Source: Streptomyces sp. NBC_01775 (lineage in GTDB: Bacteria > Actinomycetota > Actinomycetes > Streptomycetales > Streptomycetaceae). From it: a stretch of DNA of 64,000 nucleotides. Below, piece by piece: positions 26,252 through 35,994 of this stretch. Within the stretch, counting starts at the first letter, position 1. The number at the start of each line of letters is the position of its first letter. Both the position numbers and the translations under genes were made by a program. The stretch is from contig NZ_CP109104.1 of assembly GCF_035917675.1 (NCBI RefSeq), positions 2,294,001-2,358,000 of the forward strand. Reading direction: 5' to 3'. The notes under the pieces are model-generated. The model was not told the DNA's origin. It made no database searches and was given only the letters and a program-made list of their open reading frames with translations.

Positions 26252-28559
26252 GGCCTTCGAACGCGTTGCCCTGCGGGCCGATGGCCAGGTATTTGCCCTT
26301 GATGTCGTCGGCGAGGTCACCCTCGGGGTCCATTCCCTGTCCGCTCGCCGGCAGGTTCTTGCCTGCCAGGTACTGGTCGGCCGCGGCGCCGAGATCGCGC
26401 TCGCCGCGGGCGAAGAACTGGTCCTTGTCGGTGGGCGGCTGCGGCGTGTCGGGGCCGCCGAAGACCGCGTCCTCGTGGAAGAGCTTGGTGAACTCCACGC
26501 CTCCCGCCTGGGCGATGGGCACCACCACGCCCCAGGGCCCGCTCCTGCCGACGACGCTCAGCACGCCCTGGGCGACGGCCGGGGCTCCGGCGCTCATGCC
26601 GACCCGGGTCCAGTTCGCCGACTGCTGGTAGGAGTCCTGGGCTTCCTTGGAGTCGGCCGTGTACTGGGCCTCGATCTGCTGGACGCGGGCGTGGTCGAGA
26701 GTGCCGCGGGCCTCCGCCTCGGTGAGCAGCACCCGGCGTCCCGTTGCCCAGTCCTCGGGGCTCTCGGACGGTGGGCGGTCGCTGAACCGGTCGAGGGTGT
26801 AGAGGTGTTCGGCCTGGTTCATGACGGCGTGCGAGGTCTCGTTCTGGCCGAGGACGCTGAGGAAATCGACGGCCTGGTCCCTGCCGAAGTCGGCGTGGCC
26901 CTGGTAGGCGGGCGGGAACGCGTCGGTGTGCTGGAGGCCGTCGCCGACGCCGGAGATGCCGCGGTTGATGTCGTCCACGTAGGCGCCGCCCATCGCGCCG
27001 AGTCCGGCGGCCATCGCGGGCTGGTCGTGCAGGAGCTTGGGGCCGTCCTCGCCGCCGTAGACGTGGACGACCTGCTCCATCACCCCGGCGGTCGCAGCCG
27101 TGCGCCGGTCGCCGCCGTGCTCGAACAGCTCCGGGTCCTTGCCCGCGAGCACCTGGTCGTCCCAGGCGTAGCCGGTGGTGGCGGCGGTGAGGGCGTGGCT
27201 GAGGGCCTCGTGTCCTGGCAGCTGGCGGGGGGCGGCTGCCGTGTTGCCGTCGAAGATCCAGTTGCGGTCCTGGGTGAGGTACTTGAAGTGGTCGTTCAGC
27301 TCGCTGTCCCGGTCGACCACGCCGTCTCCCCCGGCGGGGCGGCCGAAGAAGTCGGTGGATGCCTCCGGGTTGTGGCCCAGGCCCTCCAGGAAGCCGGTCA
27401 TCGCGTCGTGGCCGGTGTCGCCGCGCTTTCCGAGGAGGTTGAGGGAGTCGGTGTCGGCGGAGTTGGCCCAGTAGGCGAAGCCCTCGCGGGTGTTGAGCTT
27501 CTTGTCCCAGGCGGTGAGCTTGTCGCCGTAGTCGTTGAGGAAGCCGGAGTCGTACTTCCCGGAGCGCATCAGGTTGCTCATGACCTGGAAGCCGTAGGGG
27601 TGGGTGGTGCCGCCGCTCTCCAGGCGCTGGTCGCCCAGCTTGATCATGTCGTGCTGCCACTGCTTCATGGCGGGGGTGCCGGAGTTCGTGGCGGTGGCCA
27701 AGGTGGTGCCCAGCTCCTCCTGGAGCACCTTGGCCGACTTCCGCCACGCCTTGTCGTCGATGTCGGTGTCCGGGTACAGCACGTTGTGCGGGTGGGTGGC
27801 GTTGTACCAGAGCTTGAGGGTCTTCTCCGGGCCCAGCCGGGTGGAGAACTCCTCGGAGAAGAGCGGGTCCTGGCTGTGCCGGGCCACCAGTGCGGTGAGC
27901 CTGGTCAACTGGCCGGTGTCCATGCGGCCGTTCTCGGTCCGGGCCAGGCGCAGCGCCTCCTTGAGGTCCCTGGCGGACTGCTTACGGGCCGCTTCCAGGC
28001 TGTCGTACGCCTTGTCGTTGAAGCCGCGCTCCGTGCCGTTGACGTCGGTCGTCAGGGCCTGGGCGAGGTCGGCGTCGGCCTGGGTGGCCCGCTCCAGAGC
28101 GGCGCGGGTGCGGTCCCGGTAGGAGGCGAAGGTGTCCTGGTACGCCTTGTTGAGCTCGGCCTCGTGGCCCGCCTCGTCCTCGCCGGTCTCCAGATAGACC
28201 GAGCCGTCGTGCTTGTTGAGCCGCAGGTATTTGTGGCCCGCCAGCTCGTCCTCGATGTCCTTGAGGGCCTTCTTGGCCGAGCGGAACTTCTCCAGGCCCT
28301 GGCTCAGGACGGTGTGCACCCGGCGGGCCTCCTCCTCGGCGGCCAGCAGCTGCTCCCTGACCTTGCCGAACCTGCGCCCCGCGGCGTCGGCCGCCTCGCC
28401 CTCGAACTGGGAGCCGGCCAGGCCCTTGGTGACCTCGGTGCCGAAGTTGGTGCCGACCTGCTCGAACTTGCCGGGCGCCTGCTTCCACTTGGCGACGGCC
28501 TCGCTGAGCGGGGTGAGGTCGGCGTGCCGTACGTCCGGGTAGCTGAGCCGTTCGCTCAT
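26232..28559 (-). CDS. Large WXG100/LXG-like helical protein, possible secreted effector
   Basis: A 775-residue acidic protein. The N-terminal about 200 residues are helical with the spacing of ESX-type proteins (AVAKWKQAPGKFEQVG, FEGEAADAAGRRFGKVREQLLAAEEEARRV, coiled-coil likely). The centre (about 250-560) has repeated WFYD-rich motifs such as FAYWANSADTDSLNLLG, DAMTGFLEGLG and THPYGFQVM. The last 200 residues include a Gly/Val-rich segment VAQGVLSVVGRSGPWGVVVPI that could enter membranes. No signal peptide or known toxin domain is seen. Relatives may be catalogued as DUF6571, from memory. The ATG overlaps the upstream stop (ATGA). Confidence 0.65.
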   Translation of the reverse strand: MSERLSYPDVRHADLTPLSEAVAKWKQAPGKFEQVGTNFGTEVTKGLAGSQFEGEAADAAGRRFGKVREQLLAAEEEARRVHTVLSQGLEKFRSAKKALKDIEDELAGHKYLRLNKHDGSVYLETGEDEAGHEAELNKAYQDTFASYRDRTRAALERATQADADLAQALTTDVNGTERGFNDKAYDSLEAARKQSARDLKEALRLARTENGRMDTGQLTRLTALVARHSQDPLFSEEFSTRLGPEKTLKLWYNATHPHNVLYPDTDIDDKAWRKSAKVLQEELGTTLATATNSGTPAMKQWQHDMIKLGDQRLESGGTTHPYGFQVMSNLMRSGKYDSGFLNDYGDKLTAWDKKLNTREGFAYWANSADTDSLNLLGKRGDTGHDAMTGFLEGLGHNPEASTDFFGRPAGGDGVVDRDSELNDHFKYLTQDRNWIFDGNTAAAPRQLPGHEALSHALTAATTGYAWDDQVLAGKDPELFEHGGDRRTAATAGVMEQVVHVYGGEDGPKLLHDQPAMAAGLGAMGGAYVDDINRGISGVGDGLQHTDAFPPAYQGHADFGRDQAVDFLSVLGQNETSHAVMNQAEHLYTLDRFSDRPPSESPEDWATGRRVLLTEAEARGTLDHARVQQIEAQYTADSKEAQDSYQQSANWTRVGMSAGAPAVAQGVLSVVGRSGPWGVVVPIAQAGGVEFTKLFHEDAVFGGPDTPQPPTDKDQFFARGERDLGAAADQYLAGKNLPASGQGMDPEGDLADDIKGKYLAIGPQGNAFEGRAPYPG

Positions 28560-29008
28560 GAGCGGGCGCCCTCGCCTGCGCGGCTCACCTCGTGGGCGCG
28601 CTTGTGGTCCTCGGTGGTGAAGCTGTCGGCGGCCGTGCGCAGGGCCGCCGCGGTGTGGGTGAACTGCTGCCTGGCGTGGGCCATCTGGTCCTTCCAGCGC
28701 TCCTGGAAGGTGGCGATGGCGGCGTCGGTCAAGAAGCCCTTGAGGCTGCCGGTGATCTGCCCGGTCTCCCGCGTCACCTCGTCGTCGGCCTTCATGAACT
28801 GGCCCCGTACGGTCTCGGCCCGTCCCGCTCTGGTACGCAGCAGTGGCGCGGTGACATGGAGCTTCTTGTGCCTGCCCCCGGGGCCACCGCCGCTCCCGCC
28901 CGTGCCGCAGGAGCCGGAGCCGCCCGCGCCCGCGAGGCGCATGAAGGTGGACTCCTCCGGCACATACGCGGCCTTGAGCCCTGCCCACTCCTGCTCGAAA
29001 GACACCAT
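28556..29008 (-). CDS. Small WXG100-like protein
   Basis: A 150-residue protein. W-A-G in EQEWAGLKA near residue 9 gives a WxG motif, and the C-terminal half forms the second long helix (FQERWKDQMAHARQQFTHTA). Between them lies a Gly/Ser-rich loop (GGSGGGPGGR). There is no signal peptide, as expected for ESX-type substrates. It is the first gene of a three-gene operon with the large helical protein (4-bp overlap) and the lipoprotein. No EccC-type secretion ATPase is in the window, so export would rely on a system elsewhere. Confidence 0.6.
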   Translation of the reverse strand: MVSFEQEWAGLKAAYVPEESTFMRLAGAGGSGSCGTGGSGGGPGGRHKKLHVTAPLLRTRAGRAETVRGQFMKADDEVTRETGQITGSLKGFLTDAAIATFQERWKDQMAHARQQFTHTAAALRTAADSFTTEDHKRAHEVSRAGEGARS

Positions 29009-29149
29009 GACCTCCCCCGGTCCTACTGCTGTTGGCGCGCAGCCGAATCTATGCGCCGAGGGGAAACATCAGGTGATCAATCAGCGTGGCGGAGCTGTCC
29101 GGCTCGGGCCCGGTAGGCATCCTGACCGCTCAGTGAGGTGAACGCGCCG

Positions 29150-30679
29150 TCAACGAGGTGAACGCGTGGTGCGCACGTAGAAGTCGCTGCCGTCGATGGT
29201 CGCCACCTTCTCGTAGTGGCGGCCGATGTGCCGCCGCAGGGTGGGCATGCGCTCGGTGCCGTAGTTCTTGTCGCGTGAGTCGTCGACGATCAGCTCGGGC
29301 GGACGGTGCCGCAGCTCGCGCCGGAAGTGCGGCCAGGCGCCCGTCATCGCGTACTTCTCCCCCACCCGCGCCCCGTCGCGGCCCCCGCTGAAGTTGGTGA
29401 GGAAACCGGCGGTCAGATAGCGCGAGGCGGGGGCGCGCTCGGCCAGCCAGTACCCCTCCGGGTGCATGCCCCACAGCAGCACCCGGTCGTCCCGTCCGGT
29501 GTACGCGCGCACCGTGTCGGCGACCCGGTGGGCGTGATCGAGTTCGGTACGGCTGGCGGTGAAGCCCCAGCCGACATAGGCGCAGGCGAGGAACGCGGTG
29601 GCCGTCAGCGCCGCTGTCGCGGCCCGCGCGCCGACCTCGTGCAGCGCGGCGGCGCCCAGCAGGGCGAGCGCGGGGACGAGCTGGAGGAAGTAGTGGCCGA
29701 AGAACTGGAGCCCCACCATGGCCGCCGCCAGCGAGGCCGCCAGCCACAGCCACAGGTCCGCGGCGTTCGAGAGGCGGCGCGCGCGTCCTCGGGAGAAGAC
29801 GACGGAGACCAGCGCGATCAGCAGCGGCAAGAACGCCAGCGTCAGCAGTCCGAGCCCGCCGAGCGCGCGCAGCAGCGGGTTCAGGCCCGCTCCGTCGGCG
29901 GAGAGGTAGGAGCCGGAGCCGGTGGCGATCCAGTACACGAACCGTCCTGGCCCGAACGCGAGAGCGGCGCTCGCGACCGGGAGCACCGCTCCGGCGGTCA
30001 GCCGCGCGAAGGCGCCCCAGCCCGCGCGCGTCTGCCACCACAGCAGCAAGACCGGCAGCAGCACGGCGCCGCCGGTCTGCTTGGAGAGCACCGCTCCGGC
30101 GAGGGCGAGCCCCGCGCCCGCCCACCGCGCGCGCTCCGCGCACCAGATCGCCGCCACGGTCCACGGCAGCATGAACACCTCGAACGTGGCGGCCTGGGTG
30201 TCCTCCGGAACGAGCCCCACCGACAGCAGGACGTAGCAGATGCCGGCGCGCCAGGCCGCGCGCTCGCCCCAGCGGCGGAACGCGATCGAGGCGACGAGCC
30301 CGGCCCCCACCAGCACGGCCACCAGCGCCGCCACCCGCACCGGCCACAGCGAGTGGCCCCCGAAGAGGCTGAAGGCTCCTTGGTAGAGCCAGGGCACGAG
30401 GGGTGGTTTGCGGTCCACGACGGTGTCGTAGAGGACGCCACCGTCGGCGAGTTGGCGTGCCTGGGTGGCGAGGAAGCCCTCGTCGGGGTTCCAGAGGGTT
30501 CGGGTGAAGGAGGGAAGGCGGGTGAGGACGGTGATGAGGGCGAGGACGGGGAAGAGCCGCGTCCAGAAGGCGGGGATCCCCGCGTGGTCCGGCGCCGTGT
30601 CGGCCGCGCGGGGCCGCGGTGACGGAATCCGGGCTTCCCTTTTACCCGGTGCGTGGCGCTCGGCGGAGGACTGCGACAT
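29150..30679 (-). CDS. GT39-like membrane glycosyltransferase
   Basis: A 509-residue integral membrane protein with about eleven hydrophobic segments. LWNPDEGFLATQARQLADGG in the first outer loop carries the acidic pair expected of GT-C glycosyltransferases such as ArnT and protein mannosyltransferases. DRKPPLVPWLYQG follows, also typical. The C-terminal soluble part ends with ELIVDDSRDKNYG. Such enzymes transfer sugars from polyprenyl phosphates on the outer face of the membrane; the acceptor is unknown. The ATG at 30679 has a weak ribosome binding site. Confidence 0.75.
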   Translation of the reverse strand: MSQSSAERHAPGKREARIPSPRPRAADTAPDHAGIPAFWTRLFPVLALITVLTRLPSFTRTLWNPDEGFLATQARQLADGGVLYDTVVDRKPPLVPWLYQGAFSLFGGHSLWPVRVAALVAVLVGAGLVASIAFRRWGERAAWRAGICYVLLSVGLVPEDTQAATFEVFMLPWTVAAIWCAERARWAGAGLALAGAVLSKQTGGAVLLPVLLLWWQTRAGWGAFARLTAGAVLPVASAALAFGPGRFVYWIATGSGSYLSADGAGLNPLLRALGGLGLLTLAFLPLLIALVSVVFSRGRARRLSNAADLWLWLAASLAAAMVGLQFFGHYFLQLVPALALLGAAALHEVGARAATAALTATAFLACAYVGWGFTASRTELDHAHRVADTVRAYTGRDDRVLLWGMHPEGYWLAERAPASRYLTAGFLTNFSGGRDGARVGEKYAMTGAWPHFRRELRHRPPELIVDDSRDKNYGTERMPTLRRHIGRHYEKVATIDGSDFYVRTTRSPR

Positions 30680-30734
30680 ACGCCCCAACCTAGCGGTCGA
30701 CCCCACACGATGGGCCTCGGCCCCGGGTCCGGCC

Positions 30735-30778
30735 CTCAAGTGCCGGACGGGCTGATTTCAGCCTGTCCGGGACTTGAG
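30735..30778. repeat. Dispersed palindrome with a 21-bp stem
   Basis: Arms 30735-30755 and 30758-30778 pair with two imperfect positions around a TT loop. The core GGACGGGCTGA-TT-TCAGCCTGTCC and the trailing CTTGAGGACGAGCG match the element after fadB. It lies downstream of dxs on the minus strand and likely terminates it. Confidence 0.8.
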
Positions 30779-30864
30779 GACGAGCGCGAGCGATCAACGC
30801 ACGACGGCGCGGAACTCGCCCACGAACAGCAACGGACAACAGCGAGGGCGCCCCTCAAAAGCGG

Positions 30865-32784
30865 TCAATCGCGGGCCACTTGGGCCCGCTCCGCGTCGAA
30901 GCGGCCGTCGAGGCGGGCGACCAGGCCCGTGACCTGGCGGGCGATGTCCGGAGCCGTGAGGCCGATCTCGGTCATGATTTCCTGCCTGGTCGCGTGGTCC
31001 AGGAACCGCTCGGGGATGCCGAAGTCACGCAGCGGCACGTCCACGCCCGCGTCGCGCAGGGCTTGGGCGACCGCCGAGCCGACGCCGCCGGCGCGGCTGT
31101 TGTCCTCGACGGTGACCACGACGCGGTGCTGCTCGGCCAGCGGCGGCAGCGACTCGTCGACGGGCTTGACCCAGCGCGGGTCCACGACGGTGGCCGAAAT
31201 CCCCTGCTTGTCGAGCAGGTCGGCGATCTCCAGGCACATCGGTGCCAGCGCGCCCACGGAGACGAGCAGCACGTCCGGCCGCCGCACCTCGGCGGCCGGC
31301 TCGCGCAGCACATCCATGCCGCCGACGCGCCGCAGGGCGGGTACGGCGGGGCCGACGGCGCCCTTGGAGTAGCGCACCACGGTGGGGGCGTCGTCCACCT
31401 CGACGGCCTCGCGCAGCTGGGCGCGTACCTGGTCGGCGTCGCGCGGAGCTGCCAGCCGGAGGCCGGGCACGCACTGGAGGAGGGACATGTCCCACATACC
31501 GTTGTGCGAGGCGCCGTCCGAGCCGGTGATCCCGGCGCGGTCCAGCACGAAGGTGACCCCGCACTTGTGCAGCGCGACGTCCATCAGGAGCTGGTCGAAG
31601 GCGCGGTTGAGGAAGGTGGCGTAGACGGCGAAGACCGGATGCAGGCCACCGGTGGCGAGCCCGGCGGCGGAGACCGCTCCGTGCTGTTCGGCGATGCCCA
31701 CGTCGTAGACCCGCTCGGGGAACTCCTGCGCGAAGGCGTGGAGTCCGACGGGCCGCATCATCGCGGCGGTGATGGCGACGATGTCCTCGCGCTCCCGCCC
31801 GAGCTTGACCATTTCCTCACCGAAGACCGAAGTCCAGTCGGCACCCGAGGACTTGACCGGCAGCCCGGTGTCGGGGTGGATGACCGGAACGGCGTGGAAC
31901 TGGTCGGCCTCGTCCTGACGCGCGGGCTGGTAACCGCGGCCCTTCTCGGTGAGGCAGTGCACCAGCACGGGCCCGCCGAAGCGCTTGGCGCGCTGGAGCG
32001 CGGATTCGACGGCGGCGATGTCGTGGCCGTCGATGGGGCCGACGTACTTCAGGCCGAGGTCCTCGAACATGCCCTGCGGCGCGATGAAGTCCTTGAGGCC
32101 CTTCTTGGCGCCGTGCAGCGTCTCGTACAGCGGCCTGCCGACCACGGGGGTGCGGTTGAGCATGTCCTTGCCGCGGGCCAGGAAGCGCTCGTAGCCGTCG
32201 GTGGTGCGCAAGGTGGCCAGGTGGTTGGCGAGGCCGCCGATGGTGGGCGAGTAGGAGCGCTCGTTGTCGTTGACGACGATCACCAGCGGACGGTCCTTGG
32301 CCGCGGCGATGTTGTTCAACGCCTCCCAGGCCATACCACCGGTCAGCGCCCCGTCACCGATGACCGCCACCACATGGTCCCCGGCACCGCGCACCTCGTT
32401 GGCCTTGGCCAGACCGTCCGCCCAGCCCAGCACCGTGGAAGCGTGGGAATTCTCGATCACATCGTGCTCGGACTCCGCACGCGAGGGATAACCCGACAGC
32501 CCGCCCCTCGCCCGCAGCTTGGAGAAGTCCCGCCGCCCCGTCAGCAGCTTGTGGACATAGGACTGGTGCCCGGTGTCCCACAGGATGCGATCGGCCGGCG
32601 ACTCGAAAACCCGGTGCAAAGCGATGGTCAGTTCGACCACGCCGAGGTTCGGACCCAGGTGGCCGCCGGTCTTGGCGACCGCGTCGACCAGGAAGGTGCG
32701 GATCTCCTCGGCCAGCGTCTCAAGCTGCTCCGGGCTGAGCCGGTCCAGATCGCGTGGTCCCCTGATGCCGGTCAGCAACGCCAC
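30865..32784 (-). CDS. dxs: 1-deoxy-D-xylulose-5-phosphate synthase
   Basis: A 639-residue thiamine-diphosphate enzyme that condenses pyruvate with glyceraldehyde 3-phosphate, the first step of the MEP isoprenoid pathway. Marks are [18 protein letters not shown] near residue 40, [14 protein letters not shown], the TPP motif [16 protein letters not shown], and the transketolase-like pyrimidine-binding part with [20 protein letters not shown]. The GTG start (VALLTG) follows AAGGAGGTACGG. The length is standard. The promoter candidate lies 70-100 bp upstream. Confidence 0.97.
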   Translation of the reverse strand: MALLTGIRGPRDLDRLSPEQLETLAEEIRTFLVDAVAKTGGHLGPNLGVVELTIALHRVFESPADRILWDTGHQSYVHKLLTGRRDFSKLRARGGLSGYPSRAESEHDVIENSHASTVLGWADGLAKANEVRGAGDHVVAVIGDGALTGGMAWEALNNIAAAKDRPLVIVVNDNERSYSPTIGGLANHLATLRTTDGYERFLARGKDMLNRTPVVGRPLYETLHGAKKGLKDFIAPQGMFEDLGLKYVGPIDGHDIAAVESALQRAKRFGGPVLVHCLTEKGRGYQPARQDEADQFHAVPVIHPDTGLPVKSSGADWTSVFGEEMVKLGREREDIVAITAAMMRPVGLHAFAQEFPERVYDVGIAEQHGAVSAAGLATGGLHPVFAVYATFLNRAFDQLLMDVALHKCGVTFVLDRAGITGSDGASHNGMWDMSLLQCVPGLRLAAPRDADQVRAQLREAVEVDDAPTVVRYSKGAVGPAVPALRRVGGMDVLREPAAEVRRPDVLLVSVGALAPMCLEIADLLDKQGISATVVDPRWVKPVDESLPPLAEQHRVVVTVEDNSRAGGVGSAVAQALRDAGVDVPLRDFGIPERFLDHATRQEIMTEIGLTAPDIARQVTGLVARLDGRFDAERAQVARD

Positions 32785-33111
32785 CCGTACCTCCTTGCTT
32801 CAAGCGTGATCGAACGCTATCGAGCCGTCTTCACCGAACCGTGCCGATCCGTCGAGTCTAATGTTCCACCGGCGTCCGGGTTCACCGGTGGGTGCCATCT
32901 CAGTCACACGATTGCCCTCCCCTGCCCGGGAGCGCGACCCACGAGCAACGAGGGTACGGGTGTCCGGACCAGGTGCACCCGTTCGGTGACGCAGGAAGGG
33001 CCGTGGATTGCGGGCTTACGGCGAGCATGCTCGGATCTGGTACAGATGCCTATAAAACGGTCATCGATTTCGCCCGTTATGCCGGAAACATTCGAACGCT
33101 CAGGAGGTTCT
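32785..33111. other. 327-bp divergent intergenic region
   Basis: It separates dxs from the small secreted-protein gene. It holds a candidate dxs promoter, a CCACCGG-N12-CCGGTGG inverted repeat at 32866-32891 that covers the dxs -35, and on the plus strand TATAAA at 33051-33056 as a possible -10 for the downstream gene without a matching -35. No gene was found inside. Confidence 0.5.
32855..32884 (-). promoter_or_regulatory. Candidate dxs promoter
   Basis: Read on the minus strand, TGAACC (32884-32879), an 18-bp spacer and TAGACT (32860-32855) resemble a housekeeping-sigma promoter. It is about 70 bp before the dxs start. Confidence 0.4.
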
Positions 33112-33393
33112 ATGCGGAACCGACTCACCCGCTTCATCGCGATCGCGGCCCTGTCCGCCGCGCCCCTCGCGATGACGTTGCCCACCGCACAGGCGCAGGA
33201 CGCCGCCCCGGCCTCGGTCGCCGACGACAAGCCCGAGAAGTCGGAGAAGTCGGAGAAGAAGACAGCGAAGAAGACGGCCAAGAAGGAGAAGCCCGACCCC
33301 GCGTGGAAGGAGGCGTACGAGCGGCTGCACGAGCCGAGGGAGAAGTCCGAGCAGATCGAACTCGCGCGGGAACGCAAGCAGGCCGGGCGTTAA
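33112..33393 (+). CDS. Small secreted Lys/Glu-rich protein
   Basis: A 93-residue protein with a signal peptide (MRNRLTRF, hydrophobic core, cut near AQAQDA at about residue 29). The mature part is highly charged: KPEKSEKSEKKTAKKTAKKEK followed by a helical stretch EAYERLHEPREKSEQIELARER. A perfect ribosome binding site (AGGAGG) precedes the ATG. The codon use and strong start support a real gene. It was not assigned to a family. The positively charged repeat could bind cell-wall polymers or nucleic acid; this is speculation. Confidence 0.75.
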   Translation: MRNRLTRFIAIAALSAAPLAMTLPTAQAQDAAPASVADDKPEKSEKSEKKTAKKTAKKEKPDPAWKEAYERLHEPREKSEQIELARERKQAGR

Positions 33394-33399
33394 CGGCCG

Positions 33400-33440
33400 T
33401 CGGGCCTGGGGCTGACGCCGTGCGTCAGCACCAGGCCCGA
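33400..33440 (+). terminator. Hairpin terminator after the small secreted-protein gene
   Basis: An 18-bp stem (33400-33417 with 33423-33440, one mismatch) and a 5-base loop start 6 bp after the stop codon. Confidence 0.8.
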
Positions 33441-33495
33441 CCGGTACGCCCCCTTCGGGGCTGTGTCATACATGCGGCTCCGCCGCGATGGGGAT

Positions 33496-33513
33496 CCCCC
33501 CTGTTCTGGGGGG
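33496..33513. repeat. CCCCCC-N6-GGGGGG hairpin in the xylH downstream gap
   Basis: A run of C pairs with a longer run of G and is followed by GTACCTCCCTGCCCGAAGAG. This layout recurs in Streptomyces intergenic DNA as I recall it. It could terminate the xyl operon on the minus strand. Confidence 0.45.
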
Positions 33514-33623
33514 GGTACCTCCCTGCCCGAAGAGCTTGGGGGCGCAGTCGCACCCGCAGCCGCAGCCGCACGACGGAGCCTCTCCGCACTCCCCGCGGAG
33601 CGTCCGCACTCCCCTCGGAGCGC

Positions 33624-35066
33624 TTAGGCGCGGCCCGCCGTCTTCTGGGTCCTGCGCGAGACGGAGTCGATGACGACGGCCGCCAGCAGCACCGCGCCGG
33701 TGATCATGTCCCGGACGGCGGAGCCGGTGCCCAGCAGGGCCATGCCGGAGTTGATCGACTGGATGACGAGCGCGCCCAGCAGCGCCGACCAGGTCTTGCC
33801 GCGTCCGCCGAAGAGGCTGGTGCCTCCGATGACGGCGGCGGCGATGCAGTTCATCAGGAGGCTGCCGGCCCCGGAGGACTGGTTGGCCGCGTTGATCTGT
33901 GAGGCGAAGAACATGCCGCCGATCGCCGCCATGGTGCCGGCGAGGGAGTAGACGGTGATGCGGATCATGGGCACGTTGATGCCGGCCCGGCCCGCGGCCT
34001 CGCTGCTGCCGCCGACCGCGAAGACCTTGCGGCCGTAGCTGGTACGGCGCAGCACGAAGTCACCGATCACCACGACGCCGATGAAGATCACGACGGCGAG
34101 CGGCAGGCCCTTGTAGGAGTTGAAGACGAACGCCGCGGCGTAGGCGGGAACGGCGAGCACCACCGTGCGCAGCACGATCTCGCTGAGCGGCCTGCTGGGC
34201 ACCCCGACGGCTTTGCGCCGGCGGGCGTCCAGCAGGGACAGGCCCAGGAAGGCCAGCACACAGACGGTGGCCAGACCCATGGCGGCGGCCTTGTCGGCGA
34301 AGTAGTGGTTGGTGAGCTGCGCCACCACACCGTCGTCGTCGAGGTTGATGGTGCCGCTGGGGCCCAGGATCTGGAGCATCAGCCCGTTCCAGCCCAGCAG
34401 GCCGGCCAGGGTCACCACGAAGGCGGGTACGCCGATCCTCGCGAAGAAGAAGCCGTGCACGGCGCCCGCGGCCATCCCGGTGAGGATGGCGAGGACCAGT
34501 GCGAGGACCTCGTTCATGCCGTGGTTGATGTTGAGAACGGCCAGTACGGCGGCCGACATGCCGCTGACCGACCCGACGGACAGGTCGATCTCGCCGAGGA
34601 TCAGTACGAAGACGATGCCGACGGCGATCAGTCCGGTCCCGGCGCTCTGGATGAACAGGTCGCTGAGGTTGTTGGCGCTCAGGAACGCCGAGTCCTGGAG
34701 CTGGAAGACGATCGCGATGACGATCAGCCCGACGATGACGGGTATGGAGCCCAGCTCGCCGGTGCGCAGCCTGCGCAGCAGGTCGTTCGCGTAGCCCTTG
34801 AAACCCTCCTGGCGCACCAGCAGGCGGGGGTCGACGGCAGTGACGGCGCCGGGCGCGGCGCCCTGGTTGCCACTGGCTGCCCCGTCCTCCGGAGCTGGAT
34901 TCTCGTCGGCCTTCTCGGCCTTCTCGGTCTTTGCGGCCTTGACGGCCTTCTCGGCCTTGTCAGTCCTGACGGCCTCGTCGGCGTTCTCGTCCGCCGTGCC
35001 GACGGCGGTGCCCTCGTCGGGGGACTGGGCGCCTTCGTTGCCGTCGGTAGGAGTCCCGGTGGTCAC
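33624..35066 (-). CDS. xylH: Sugar ABC transporter permease XylH-like
   Basis: A 480-residue permease of the monosaccharide CUT2 family. About ten membrane segments follow residue 105. The family signature is seen in LGEIDLSVGSVSGMSAAVLAV and the EAA-like RRTSYGRKVFAVGGSSEAAGRAGI. The first 85 residues are an unusual acidic/basic low-complexity tail (DKAEKAVKAAKTEKAEKA) encoded by repetitive DNA. The GTG at 35066 overlaps the xylG stop by 4 bp. The xylose assignment comes from family and gene order, not from tested substrate. Confidence 0.88.
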   Translation of the reverse strand: MTTGTPTDGNEGAQSPDEGTAVGTADENADEAVRTDKAEKAVKAAKTEKAEKADENPAPEDGAASGNQGAAPGAVTAVDPRLLVRQEGFKGYANDLLRRLRTGELGSIPVIVGLIVIAIVFQLQDSAFLSANNLSDLFIQSAGTGLIAVGIVFVLILGEIDLSVGSVSGMSAAVLAVLNINHGMNEVLALVLAILTGMAAGAVHGFFFARIGVPAFVVTLAGLLGWNGLMLQILGPSGTINLDDDGVVAQLTNHYFADKAAAMGLATVCVLAFLGLSLLDARRRKAVGVPSRPLSEIVLRTVVLAVPAYAAAFVFNSYKGLPLAVVIFIGVVVIGDFVLRRTSYGRKVFAVGGSSEAAGRAGINVPMIRITVYSLAGTMAAIGGMFFASQINAANQSSGAGSLLMNCIAAAVIGGTSLFGGRGKTWSALLGALVIQSINSGMALLGTGSAVRDMITGAVLLAAVVIDSVSRRTQKTAGRA

Positions 35067-35842
35067 TTCTCCACCTCCGTGATGCGGGCCTCGCGGCGGG
35101 TGACGACGTTGTCGGTGGCGCCGGTGATGGCCGAGACGATGTCTTCCTGGGTGGTCTCGCTCACCTTGAAGGTGCCGTTGTTGCGGCCGAGGCGGAGCAC
35201 CGCGACCCGGTCGCTGACGGCCCTGACCTCGGCCATGTTGTGGCTGATGAGGATGACGCCGAGGTCCCGCTCGCACAGCCGCTCGACCAGGTCGAGGACC
35301 TGTGCGGTCTGCTCGACGCCGAGTGCGGCGGTGGGCTCGTCGAGGATGACGACGCGGGGCTCGCCCAGCAGCGAGCGGGCGATGGCGACGGTCTGCCGCT
35401 GTCCTCCGGACAGCGAGGCGACCGGGATGCGGACGCTGGGTATGCGGATGGAGAGCGTGGAGAGCAGCTCGCGGGCGCGGCGCTCCATCTCGATCTCGTC
35501 AAGGACACCGCGCGACTTGATCTCGTTGCCGAGGAAGAGGTTGCCGACGACGTCGAGGTTGTCGCACAGCGCGAGGTCCTGGTAGACGGTCGCGATGCCG
35601 AGGTCCTGGGCGTCGTGCGGCCTGTCGATACGGACGGGCCTGCCGTCCCATTCGATGGTGCCCTCGTCGGCGGGGCCGACGCCGGCTATGGCTTTGACCA
35701 GGGTGGACTTTCCTGCGCCGTTGTCGCCTACGAGCGCGACGACCTCGCCGGGGTGGATCTCCAGCTCGACATCCGTCAGCGCCTGGACGGCGCCGAACCG
35801 CTTGGAGATCCCGCGCAACGCCAGCACGGGCGTAGCGGACAC
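35063..35842 (-). CDS. xylG: Sugar ABC transporter ATP-binding protein XylG-like
   Basis: A 259-residue ATPase with a single nucleotide-binding domain: Walker A GDNGAGKST, signature SLSGGQRQ, Walker B VVILDEPTAAL, switch ISHNM. E. coli XylG has two fused domains, so this is the short form common in actinomycetes. The GTG at 35842 was chosen because AAGGAG lies 9 nt before it; an ATG three codons earlier directly abuts that motif. It sits between xylF and xylH, overlapping xylH by 4 bp. Confidence 0.92.
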   Translation of the reverse strand: MSATPVLALRGISKRFGAVQALTDVELEIHPGEVVALVGDNGAGKSTLVKAIAGVGPADEGTIEWDGRPVRIDRPHDAQDLGIATVYQDLALCDNLDVVGNLFLGNEIKSRGVLDEIEMERRARELLSTLSIRIPSVRIPVASLSGGQRQTVAIARSLLGEPRVVILDEPTAALGVEQTAQVLDLVERLCERDLGVILISHNMAEVRAVSDRVAVLRLGRNNGTFKVSETTQEDIVSAITGATDNVVTRREARITEVEK

Positions 35843-35994
35843 GTGAATCATCTCCTTCGCCGCCTGACCGATGTGCCCGGCGGAGGGGGGTGAGCGTGCC
35901 GGCGCCCCCGTCACGGCGGGGTGGAAGGGCGGGGGCGCCGGAGGATGGGACCGGGGGCTGGGCGGGCCCGGGGCGGGGCCGCTGCGCCCGGTGG

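Noticed and set aside
33051..33056. TATAAA as the promoter of the small secreted-protein gene
   Set aside because: A good -10 shape, but no acceptable -35 at 16-19 bp, so it is only mentioned and not called.
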